From: Anastrepha obliqua
Lineage: Eukaryota; Arthropoda; Insecta; Diptera; Tephritidae
Length of the DNA: 64,000 bases
Direction of reading: 5' to 3'
NCBI RefSeq assembly: GCF_027943255.1
Contig: NC_072893.1
Span: 119,349,784-119,413,783 of the forward strand
Part shown: positions 43,429 to 52,569 of the stretch, piece after piece
Position numbering within the stretch: the stretch's first letter is position 1
Layout: the number at the start of each line of letters is the position of its first letter
Program-made: the position numbers and the translations under genes
The notes under the pieces: model-generated
Told to the model about the DNA's origin: nothing
The model's database searches: none
What the model saw: only the letters and a program-made list of their open reading frames with translations

Positions 43429-43430
<2 letters not shown>
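42144..43430. other. Unassigned non-coding stretch
   Basis: AT-rich. It contains CA/AC microsatellite runs at about 42795-42806 and 42918-42936. A TTAA preceded by gtcccc at 42519-42528 mirrors the ttaaggagaca at 41102 (see findings). No coding signal. Confidence 0.4.

Positions 43431-43462
<32 letters not shown>
43431..43462 (+). repeat. (TC)16 microsatellite at a LINE 3' end
   Basis: Uninterrupted ct dinucleotides, followed immediately by ttagcttcatagtctgtgg, the 3' end of the antisense LINE tail at 43470-43885. On the LINE strand this is a (GA)n tail. Confidence 0.9.
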
Positions 43463-43464
<2 letters not shown>

Positions 43465-43469
43465 GCTTC

Positions 43470-43885
43470 ATAGTCTGTGGTGGACCATAGCTTCATCAAT
43501 TATCCTTCTCCAATTCAACCTCTCCCTTGCCTCATTTCTCCAATTACGAACGTTCATCGCTTCTAAGTCTGCTTCGACGCCACCCAAAGTCATCTCTTTC
43601 TTGGTCGGCCTCTCTTTCCTCCTCCAATTGGACGCAAAGTAAACATCGTTTTTTAGATTCTGTGGGCATTCTTATGAGTGGCCAATCCATCTAATCCGCT
43701 GCGCTTTTAACGTATTACATTTTCACCACCAATCAGGTTTTCAATTTCGTTGTTCTAACGGATGCGATACATGCCGTTTTCGAGCCGAATAGGACCATAG
43801 ATTTTTCTCATTAGCAATAGCTGATTTATATCAATAACTTTCAGTGTCGAGATTTCAGCACTATAAGTAAGAACCGAACGTATCA
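43470..43885 (-). pseudogene. Non-LTR LINE C-terminus (RTE/CR1-like)
   Basis: Minus strand from 43885: S-V-L-T-Y-S-A-E-I, L-L-M-R-K-I-Y-G-P-I-R-L-E-N-G-M-Y-R-I-R, A-Q-R-I-R-W-I-G-H, G-G-K-R-G-R-P-R-K, G-V-E-A-D-L-E-A-M-N-V-R-N-W-R and A-R-E-R-L-N-W-R-R-I-I-D-E-A. This is the post-RT region (Y-G-x-E-x-W, R-K-I-Y-G-P, R-W-x-G-H, R-G-R-P) of a LINE related to, but distinct from, the 29.4-kb family. It is in several frames and decayed. Confidence 0.72.
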
Positions 43886-43889
43886 AAGT

Positions 43890-45010
43890 TTAATACAACC
43901 TGAGACCTCCAACAGGAAGATATAGAAGTTTAATACATCTTGAGTTCTTCAATAGGAAGATATCCAAAGCCAGCCAAAGCTGTTGATGTAATCGAGAAGG
44001 TTGATGAGATTTAGGTTGGCGCACTGCCCCAGGCTGTCGAGGAAAGGAGGACCCAATGACCTTAATCGTCTTGCTGCCCAACCCGAACATTTCCGGAGAA
44101 AGTGCTCAACAGTCTCCTTTCCACAGTTTCGGCAATGGGGTTAAATGGTAACCCTAGCTTCTCCGCGTGTAAGCTGATCATCCAGTGACCGGTAAATACA
44201 GCTACGAGTTTGCAAATTGAATGGCGGGGGGTCCAAAGAACTTTCTGAGCCCTCCGTATACTGTACTAGGGCCAAAGGGCTTTCGCCATATCACATGAAA
44301 AAATGGAGCTCCATCTTTTCTGCGTTTTCCTGAAAAATAATTTGTGCAATTCCCCTTTAACAACTGTCAGGGGGATGCTGATGACCGGCTAGAAAGTCTC
44401 TGAGACCAATTCAGTCGACCCCTTCCTGGCAAGCTAGTCAGCAATTTCATTTCCCTCTAAGTTCCTATGTTCTGGAATCCAGATCAGGAAATCTTATCTG
44501 CACACCCAGGAGATATGAGGAGTTGACTAGTTTGGATCTGTACCATGGCGTCGTCAGAGCCTTAATCGCGGCTTGACTATCGAAGAAAATGTTCCCTAAG
44601 CATTTTGCATGCCTGCAGCATCGCAAAGACTTCTGAGTGATAGATAAAGGGGTTGACTTAGAGAAAACCCCTGCTCCGACCCCAGATTCTATTTTAGAGA
44701 CGGCAGTGGAGACAGAGGTACCAGCATCGGCACAAATTCCGCCCTCGCTCCAATCTTGCCTACTTGGAAATATTGTCCTGGCACGAACCTCAAACTCCAG
44801 TTTGTGGATAGAGAGATCTGTACGAAGCTCAGAGAAATGCGGTGTTAGCTTCCCAGGTATGCTGCCATGTCACCTTTAACCTGATTGCACTTTGAGTTTC
44901 GATGGAAATAACATAAAAGTCGATGGGAAGTAAATGCAAAATGACATTCGGCGCAGCACTTGGGCAAGTTTTACATGCTCCGGGGATGCCATTGCATGCC
45001 GTCCTCCCCA
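43890..45010 (-). mobile_element. Antisense LINE tail (family C, copy 3)
   Basis: Best preserved family C copy. Minus strand: N-I-F-F-D-S-Q-A-A-I-K-A-L near 44560-44600 (RNase H Asp block), and C-R-N-C-G-K-E-T-V-E-H-F-L-R-K-C near 44080-44140, followed by L-G-P-P-F-L-D-S-L-G-Q-C-A-N-L-N-L-I-N and L-L-D-Y-I-N. Its 3' portion carries a ~50-bp internal duplication (gaagatatagaagtttaata at 43917 and ataggaagatatccaaagcc at 43952). The plus-strand frame at 44637-44879 is a shadow. Confidence 0.72.
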
Positions 45011-45060
45011 GTAAAATGATTATAGGAAATACAAATATTGTAGGAATGCATTTTTTTATT

Positions 45061-45285
45061 CTTCTTCTTCTTAATTGGCGCGATAACCGCTTACGCGATT
45101 TTGACCAAGTTTAGCAAAGCGCGCCAGTTGTTTCTTTCTCGTGCTAACCGGCGCCAATTGGACACACCAAGTGAAGCCAAGTCCTTCTCCACCTGATCGT
45201 TCCAACGCAGAGGAGGCCTTTCACTTCCTCTACTACTACCAGCTGGTACTGCATCTAATACTTTCAGAGCCGGAGCATTGTTTTT
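45061..45285 (-). mobile_element. RTE-like LINE 3' tail, antisense
   Basis: Matches the reverse complement of about 31090-31312 closely, including the ttcttcttcttctt tail, the aattggcgcgataaccgctt segment and the R-G-R-G-R-P coding text. It is a 5'-truncated copy of ~225 bp. Confidence 0.85.
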
Positions 45286-45329
45286 TTACAATCTGGTAAA
45301 TAGTTTTAGAATATTTTTTAATAATATAT

Positions 45330-45415
45330 TTTTTTTTTAATTTAAAAAATTTTTTTTTTAATTTAAAAAAATATTAAAATAATATATTATATAATATTAA
45401 ATATTATATTACTAC
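45330..45415. repeat. AT-only palindromic patch
   Basis: Runs of T and A with ttttttttttaatttaaaaa repeated twice, then aatatattatataatattaa. Self-complementary at several registers. The flanking parts of 45286-46049 other than the entries below are unassigned. Confidence 0.6.
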
Positions 45416-45469
45416 GAGTCACCTTGTCCATTCGATTAGCTCCAGTTTTGACTGCTTTTTCCTATAAAT

Positions 45470-45640
45470 CTGGCCACATGGTGCCAATGATGGTTTGAAT
45501 ATTCCAATAAATCGCCATCCTTTTGCAACCAAATGTCGTTTTTAGAAACAAAAATTCAGTCAGCATAGCTCGCTAGCATTCGCCATTCACCGTAACAGCA
45601 GCTCCTTCCTGAACAAAAGAACAAAAGACACTAGAGGCCC
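45470..45640 (-). pseudogene. DD41D mariner transposase scrap 1
   Basis: The minus strand gives G-A-A-V-T-V-N-G-E and a following A-M-L-T-E-F-L-F segment, matching the region just before the second catalytic Asp in the 41.3-kb copy. A downstream piece includes aaccaaatgtcg as in that copy. Only about 170 bp survive. Confidence 0.55.
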
Positions 45641-45710
45641 GCCAAACTTTATTGAATTTTAAATATATTAAATGTCAACGGTTCACTTTTCTTAACTATC
45701 AAACCATAGT

Positions 45711-45724
45711 TATCGATATCGATA
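45711..45724. promoter_or_regulatory. Double DRE-like motif (tatcgatatcgata)
   Basis: A 14-base palindrome containing two overlapping copies of TATCGATA. In Drosophila this word binds DREF, and its CGATA parts bind BEAF-32. No promoter or gene is recognised nearby, so function is speculative. Confidence 0.3.
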
Positions 45725-46049
45725 TTTCTCCTGCAGCTAAAAAAACCTCCCGATAGTAGAAAAAGTTCTTTACTTGAGCATGAAATTGTATAATTTATTA
45801 ACACTTAAGGCCTCAGTGCCACCCATAGATGATGAGAGCTTGGAAAAAAATAATTTTTTTATCCAAACTGACCACTAGGACCACCATATAGCAACGGAAG
45901 TAGGCTTCCTCAACTAATCTGCGATGCCTTGGTTTCAGTCCACTTTACTGTTTAAAATTCTTAGGTACTTAATCTTGGTAGAGAGCCTCACCATTCAATA
46001 ATAGTAATATAGCAAGAAGTCCAACGATTGCAGTTCACGTCCAACCCAG

Positions 46050-46548
46050 AGTCTTTTTTTTTCTTCTTCATTCCTCTCGGGAGCATAGGGCCTCGACAAG
46101 ACTCAGTCTTTCGTTGGTTTCGTTAATCTGTTTTTGATTTCTGACAGGGTAGGTGATTAGCCTGCCGCTACCAGTCCGCCCACCTGTCGTTCCTTAGGAA
46201 CAACGCCTTTAAACTGCTTGGAGTGCCATCTGTGTTTCACATTTTTCTGGCAGAAGGATTGCACAGATGGTTGAGGACTTCGCTAAATTTCGTGTGTCTG
46301 CGCTATTACCGCGGTCGCCCGCTTCCTCTTGCTGGCGCCACTGATACAATGTGTAACTGTGATTTTGTTTTTGTTTTTGGCTTGTTTTAGCAGCCACAAT
46401 GCAAATAATGCGCAGACTACTGTGCGGGAGGGACGATGGAGAGGAAATTTGGAAAAGTGTGAGGACCATGCTTTATGTGGGCTTCGAACCCACAACCTCT
46501 GGGATGGCAGGCTAGTGCACTTTCGCAAGACTACCGAGACCGCAATAT
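46050..46548 (-). mobile_element. SINE2, tRNA-derived, ~490 bp
   Basis: The minus strand starts at about 46548 with gcggtctcggtagtcttgcg (A-box-like) and gtgggttcgaagcccac (B box in a T-arm-like hairpin), so the first ~70 bases resemble a tRNA. The body runs left through acaaaaacaaaatcacagtt and gaacgacaggtgggcggact to gggagcat-like text (ggccctatgctcccgagagg) and a gaagaagaaaaaaaaa tail. This is a different family from SINE1. Open frames across it on both strands are incidental. Confidence 0.75.
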
Positions 46549-47035
46549 TTTAAATAGCGAAGAATATATTTTTTTGGTAAAAGTACCATAACAATCTGGG
46601 CTAGGTGGACACTAAGTCTACGCTTCATAAACTAGATATTTACCAGATAGAAGCTATTTGGAGTAGTTCTTTTAGAACCTGTAGATATTTGCACGCTACT
46701 AACTAGCAGTACCGAACTATGATTCAATAACCACAAATAGACTCTATAGTAAGGGACGGTCAGGAAGACGCTCTTTGAGCGGTGTTTTTGCCACTTATTT
46801 AGTTACCAATAAGAATAGCATTTCTGAGAGAAAGGTTTCCTTAGTAAGTGAGAACTCGAACGGCAGGTATGAGAACTTGATCACGGCATTTAGACAAACA
46901 TTTTTTAGAGCACTTCTCAACGAGGTGCCTTCAAAAGCTAATCGTTTTTTATATTATATAAAGGATTTTCTAATAAGAAGTGTTATTTTGATCTTCTAAG
47001 AAAAATGCTATTTTTGATATAAATGATCGGATGTT
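46549..47035. other. Unassigned non-coding stretch
   Basis: Contains some actagtac-like words reminiscent of the 26.9-kb minisatellite (46660-46720) but no array. The plus frame at 46775-46999 shows no known motif. Confidence 0.4.
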
Positions 47036-47039
47036 TATT

Positions 47040-47465
47040 TCATTATAAAGAGGAAGGTATGCCGTTAATAGTAGAAAATAACATCAGGCAAATGACCACC
47101 ATGCCCACGCTTACAGGAAAATATCTTTTTCATGAAATTTTCCATAACCGAATTGCAAAGTGGCTGCCCTTTGTCCTCGATAGCCTCACGAATTCCATCT
47201 TTGAGGTCTTGAATCGATCCTGGGCTGTTGGCGTAGAACTTCTCTTTCACGTGGCCACAAAGAAAAAAGTCACAAGGTGTTACATCACAAGATCTCGGTG
47301 GCGAATTGTGATCACCTCTTCGAGAGATAACACGGTCCGGAAACTTTTCCCGTAAAAGATCAATGGTTTCGTTGCTTGTGTGGCACGTAGCACCGTCTTG
47401 TTGAAAATAAACGTTGGCTAGATCAATACTATTCTATTCCGGCCATAAAACCCGTTAATCATCTC
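47040..47465 (-). pseudogene. DD41D mariner transposase remnant 2
   Basis: On the minus strand: Y-F-Q-Q-D-G-A-T-C-H-T (second Asp), F-P-D-R-V-I-S-R-R-G-D, S-P-P-R-S-C-D-V-T-P-C-D-F-F-L-C-G (third Asp, 41 residues on), V-K-E-K-F-Y-A-N-S-P-G-S-I and the C-terminal R-G-H-G-G-H-L-P-D-V-I-F. The C-terminus missing from the 41.3-kb copy is present here. It is truncated N-terminally near 47465, and no inverted repeats were found. Confidence 0.8.
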
Positions 47466-47929
47466 TCCTGTTTAACACCTAATACCTGTTATAGGAAAAA
47501 ATTTTTTTAATAATATCGAGAATTTTACTTGAAACAAATTTGGGGAAAACATTCGAAAATATTTAAAAATTGAATAATTAGCCGAAAAAGTGATGCCAAA
47601 TGGACGCCTTGAAGTTGCAATTTGACGCCTTAACACTATTTTTTTATAGGCGCCGTTAAGCGCAAATTTTCCACCAAGCAACCAGAGTGAATTCAGGCGT
47701 TTAATTATGAAACTGAAATAGTCATTCAAGAGATGAGTGCAAAAGCTTGTGAAAATATGCTGATTATTAAAATTAGGGGTAAAATGGAGTGCTGCTATTA
47801 TTTGAGCGTAATGGACTGGCATTATTTGTTCCTGTTTGGTGTACAAATAGAAGATGAGTTAGGACAGTGGCAAATAGATGCAATAAATGGTAGAGTGAAA
47901 TTAAATGTAAGAAAATTTAAAAATGCAAC
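47466..47929. other. Unassigned non-coding stretch
   Basis: Overlapping frames on both strands (47472-47846 minus, 47733-48011 plus) without motifs. The plus frame's end is RTE tail sequence. No support for a gene. Confidence 0.4.
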
Positions 47930-48040
47930 TGACGCGCAGGCTTCACTTGGTGTGCCCAATTGGGGCCGGTTAGCACGAGAAGGAAACGACTGGCGCGCTT
48001 TGTTAAACTAGGCCAGAAAAGAAGAAGAAAATGAAGAAGC
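47930..48040 (+). mobile_element. RTE-like LINE 3' tail
   Basis: caggcttcacttggtgtgcc and ggccggttagcacgagaagg through ctaggccagaaaagaagaag match 31190-31312. Coding text is A-S-L-G-V-P-N-W-G-R-L-A-R-E-G-N-D-W-R-A-L. About 110 bp long. Confidence 0.8.
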
Positions 48041-49240
48041 ATAAGTAAATAAATAAGATTCTTTCACATAAGAATTTCTATTTTAAGGTTAAATTCAAAA
48101 TTCTAAATTAGTTACCAAATTTTCTAAATTTACCAAAAGCTTTCAAAAATTGAAGTTTCCCTTCGTGAAAGAAAAGAAAAAAATTCCAAATTTATTTCCT
48201 CTTTACTATTTCTTCCATATAATTCAATTTTATTGAGCTGAAAAGCTGGGCAGCAACAAAAAAAAATCCAAAATTCATATTTCCAGAGCAGCAGTGCACA
48301 ACCACACGACTGCATTAAGTTGCAAGGGAATATCACCTATAATAACTGGCTTTCCAAAAGCGCTTGCAGAATAGCAATAAGCCTCACTCATTTCAGACAA
48401 GTGATTAGCTACCCACATATCTCAACAAATGAAAGGAGTTGTGTGTGTGTGGAAAGGAATGTCATGAGTGCCCTGATAAAGCAACATAACTAACTGTATA
48501 TGTATGTGTGCTTGAATTTGACTACTTAGAAGTGAGTGAAGCAGGCACTCTTCATGCCTAATGCATAGTCTTGCTGAGCTTGGCATTCGTTCATGTTTAC
48601 TGCTTGATTTTGTTTGCCATGTACGAGCAAGTATTTTATTTTTTTTTAATATTTGTTTTTCTGCTGTCACTGTGACCCCAGCTAATGCTGCCGATATTAT
48701 AGTTTCTGCTTTCAGTAATATTTACTCTGCATTGCTTCTGTGTTGGCATGTCAGTGGCTTCAAGCGTTGAGACAATAAGCTCACTTCTAGTTAAATGCTG
48801 GCTAAAGTAGTTCGAAATTTTTCTACGCTCAACTTGCCAACCTGATACCACTGACACACACACACACACACACGCATGCTAACTTGCACTACACTTACAC
48901 TCCTACAATAAATACTTGATGCCGAAGTTGAACAGAAATTGAAACCAGAATGACAATTGCAAACTGCAAATACCCGGAACAATAGCCAGCATTCAATTTG
49001 AACTTTTCCAGAGCAACAGAAAAAAATAAGCAAAATATAGAAAATGGAAAATATAAAAGTCAAAAGGAAATAGTGAATAGTGTATGCTGTATTAAAACAA
49101 ACATTGCCGTTTAAGCCACCAAATTGGCAGTTGAAAGCCAAATTAGTTACGCTGCACTAAAGTTTGAAGCATCCAGGCCAATTATGCGAAGCTTCAACGG
49201 GCAGCGGAGGACTTTTTCCACTTAAAATTCACTATTTTAC
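48041..49240. other. Unassigned non-coding stretch
   Basis: Contains CA/TG microsatellites near 48437-48450 and 48852-48873. Minus and plus open frames are short, overlap and are low-complexity. Nothing assignable. Confidence 0.4.
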
Positions 49241-49244
49241 TCTA

Positions 49245-49495
49245 ATCGTCTATCACGGCGTATGCGATGCTCGCCGTTGCTAACGTGCAAAGGTCCAACA
49301 GTCTTCCGCAGAATCTTTCTCTCAAACACTCCAAGTGACGCTTCATTGGATGTTGTGATCATCCAGGCTTCTGCACCATACGTTAGGACGGGCATAATGA
49401 GATCTTTCTGAAGTGTTAGTTTTGTTCGTCGAGGGAGGATTTTACTACTCAATTGTCTACTTAGTCCAAAGTAGCACTTGCTGCCAAGAGAGATG
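49245..49495 (-). pseudogene. RTE-like LINE post-RT fragment
   Basis: The minus strand reads K-C-Y-F-G-L-S-R-Q-L-S-S-K-I-L, R-R-T-K-L-T-L, M-P-V-L-T-Y-G-A-E-A-W and F-E-R-K-I-L-R-K-T-V-G-P-L, colinear with 30760-30990. At the TAG site of the 29.4-kb copy this copy retains a coding codon. Adjacent minus frame 49501-49719 (72 codons) is not recognised. Confidence 0.82.
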
Positions 49496-49739
49496 CTACA
49501 TTAGACTTCAAGACTGTAGGAGGCTGTTGAAAGATGGTTCCGTGTGTGGAAGTTCAAGCAAGTGGGGAACGTCCCTGATTGCCATTCACTTGGGTGTGAC
49601 CAGCACGATTCGTCTGCATACGGTCCAACAACTAACAAATTCCGGGCTGCGCCCAAGTATCCTCTGATCAGTTTCCGAACATCCGTTTGAGAGCGAGCTA
49701 ATACTAGAAGGCGAAGCATCTCAGGATATCTGGTTGTGC

Positions 49740-50430
49740 GCTAGGTTTGGGATCCGCTACGTAAAATTCGTTCACGCATGAAAACGACAACAAAGTCTCT
49801 GGAAAACCTCTTCTTCATCTTCATTGACCTTGAGAAGGCCTTTGATCGGCTTCAACGGCAATGTATCTGAAATGCACTCCGTCAGAAAAGAGAATTGGTT
49901 AACTTTATTCAAGCCCAATATATTGATTGCCAAAGAGCTGTGCGATGGTGCGTTATCTGACCCAATCTAACCAATCGCGAGAGTGAGACAAGGATGTACT
50001 TTATCCTGCTGCTAATCGTGATTGTGATGACGAGCTCGGCAAGGCTCTTTGCGGCCAATCTGGCAGATGTGTTCTTTAGAACCCAATCAGCATAGAATAT
50101 TTGGATGGCCTCGCGCTTTCACGCTGTATGGCCAACCTATCGAAAATGTAAATAAATTTACCAACTTAGGTAGCCAAGTCTGCCCATACGTCGGCACAAC
50201 CACTGACATCGAACACAGGAGAGTGAAAACTAGGCCGCCTCTCGCCACACGTAAAAACATGTGGGACTCTAAGCAGTTACCTACCAGAACAAAGCTGAGG
50301 ATGCTTAACTCAAATACTAAGTATGTGTTATTATATGGCTGTAAAACCAGGCCTGTAGCGGTCTAAACCACAAAAAAATTCAAACTTTGATAAATCGCTG
50401 CTTGAATATCGAATGACGAGCTTTTCACTC
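49740..50430 (+). pseudogene. Non-LTR reverse transcriptase relic, separate family
   Basis: Pieces in changing frames: F-I-F-I-D-L-E-K-A-F-D-R-L (A box, 49815-49855), Q-Y-I-D-C-Q-R-A-V, G-C-T-L-S-like text around 49995, F-T-N-L-G-S-Q-V, T-K-L-R-M-L-N-S-N-T-K-Y-V-L-L-Y-G-C-K-T and L-I-N-R-C-L. The last block is typical of a LINE type whose tail R-K-W-x-W-x-G-H appears at 60395-60670. The YADD region is deleted. Confidence 0.65.
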
Positions 50431-52565
50431 GAAGTGACGAATCGAAATTGAGATTCGTTAATGTAAATGGAAATGGATTGTTTGCACAATCCGTAAACCT
50501 GCTACTGACATCAGCAGAATGTTATTGGTCTGAAACCTGCAAAGCTGTCGTCGTAGAGGAAAAGGAACATGGAGGCGAAACTCATTTATTGAGATCACGA
50601 CTGTTGACAACTTGCTCATGGGGCCACAGATAAAGTTAAAAACAGCAACTCGACTCAAATGGAACGTATTTGTTTCGGCAATTTGCGCCTCCGGTCGACG
50701 CTCTAGCAAATAATAATAAAAATAACTAAATGGAGTGGAGAAAAGCTTCCATCAACAAACGCAGATTTCGGAGCTCGGTACGAGAGTAAAATCAAGACGA
50801 CGAGCTCATCGAACAAACACTTAATTCTATCCATCATTCACATTGTTGGTTTAGCAGCATAAAAATTTCCCGATAAATTGGCGAGAAGTGCAGAAGTGGA
50901 ATGGCAGTTCTAAATCGGATATAAACTTCGTATTGGAGCCCTGACTCCCGTGAAAAATAAACATGCTCAGCTTTTTATATGGCGCTAAGATACGAACGAT
51001 GTTAAATAGAGGTACGAAGGCATTCAAAGAAGATGGAACGATGAACTCTAGAGACCACTTATTAAGTTAGATGGGCTACTTGTTTATCATTCGGTGACCC
51101 AGAGTTTAGCTACGATGCCTGGAAGAAGATTCCACAAGATATGTTAATATATGCCTTTCAACCACCGCGATATACTTGGTACATCTAATCAGCCCTCGCA
51201 GCGAAATTGTACCTACAGCTTAGCACCTTGAATAAATGGTTCACTAGAAATTTCTAGTCCATTCTCGGAAGCGCGGCGCACTTGCACAGGAAACACTACA
51301 GATTTGGGTATGTGAGACTCAGATAGACGCATGACTGATAGGCAAACGCCACGTTAGTATTTCCGTGAGAAGGCATATGCAAGATTTATAGAGCCTCAGC
51401 AAGCTTAGCACTCACTGTTCGTGTATTGAGCGATGCCCAAAGTGTTTGAGGTACTCCGCAGACGTTCATATTAGTCCATCCATCTCTTTTCAGTTCCTGA
51501 AGTTTTAGTTCTTTTTAAATGGTGTGATCGCAGGAGTCTGTATGTACACCGAGACTTAGTCTCATGTATTCTAACTCACACCGTTTCCTTGCACAAATGT
51601 ATGATTATGCATTTGCAAGAATAGCATCACTCGGGCGGGACTCATATTGACGATGTGCTGTTGCATAGATCTATAGGGATCTTCGCCTGTTTTGAGCTCG
51701 AGTTGATGGACTTCCGACTTAGGCGTCTTGATCACGGATGGACTACTTTTTACGTTTTTGGCTTTTCTGGTCTCGAATTTGACTCACAAAAAATTGTAGG
51801 AAGAGAGAAAGATTTGGATGATTGTTTTTCGATAGTTTCGCTAGTCTAACAGCTATTTTTTATAATCCCAATAATGCCAAATAAACTAGAACAATCATAC
51901 ACATTCCTACAGGGCTAACCGGTGAATATTTCTACCAACAAAATATGCTTGCAGCGCTCGAACATCATGCCGCTCCCTTTGGGAGTCGCTGACATGCCCA
52001 AATCCTCTTTTGGTACGGCCAGCTGCATGTTGCATTATGTGTACACAGTTACTAAGACCCGAACTTGACAGCCATATCGAAAACGCCGTACAAGCACGCA
52101 CACAGATCCATGCTTATGAAACTTTCTAACTGCACAAATAACTACATACTAGTGTCTTGCCGACCTACGGCAGAAGCAGCAGCAGCAGCAGCCGCAGTAG
52201 TAGTGGCAGTAGTCTGCGAAGGGACCAAAGTGAATGGTATTAGTAGAATGGAATGGAATTCATGTTGCATTTTTATTCAGTTATGTTCAAGTTATGAGCG
52301 AAAAAGAACAACTATAATAGGTCGATGTTGAGCTGACAGTTTAAATGGAATGAAGCAATAAAGTAGAGCGACGCGACGAATAAGGGCACTAAAGGGTATA
52401 GAGGTTTGTTGGTAACAAGAGAATTCGCAGCCGGCAGTTCTCTAGCTTTATGTGTGACACATAAAAATCAATTGAATTTATGGCAGTTGATAAGCGAAAG
52501 TTATTTCAATTTTTGTTATGCCACCAATGGAAGATCAATAAATCAACTGAGAGCTAAAATGGTTT
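50431..52565. other. Unassigned non-coding stretch
   Basis: No reliable coding or repeat structure. A CAG/CAGTAG-rich patch lies at 52172-52212. Short frames at 50448, 51655, 51907 and 52065 overlap antisense frames and lack motifs. Confidence 0.4.
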
Positions 52566-52569
52566 AAAT

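Noticed and set aside
46209..46528. Open frames across SINE2 as genes
   Set aside because: They fall inside a tRNA-derived repeat on both strands and in several registers.
46480..46548. Functional tRNA gene on the minus strand
   Set aside because: The T-arm is good but the sequence continues into a SINE body and tail, and the D-arm/A-box is weak. A covariance-model scan would settle it.
50940..51420. Another LINE fragment (R-R-W-N-D-E-L-like text near 51025)
   Set aside because: Only one short block resembles the RTE-like post-RT region and nothing colinear follows.
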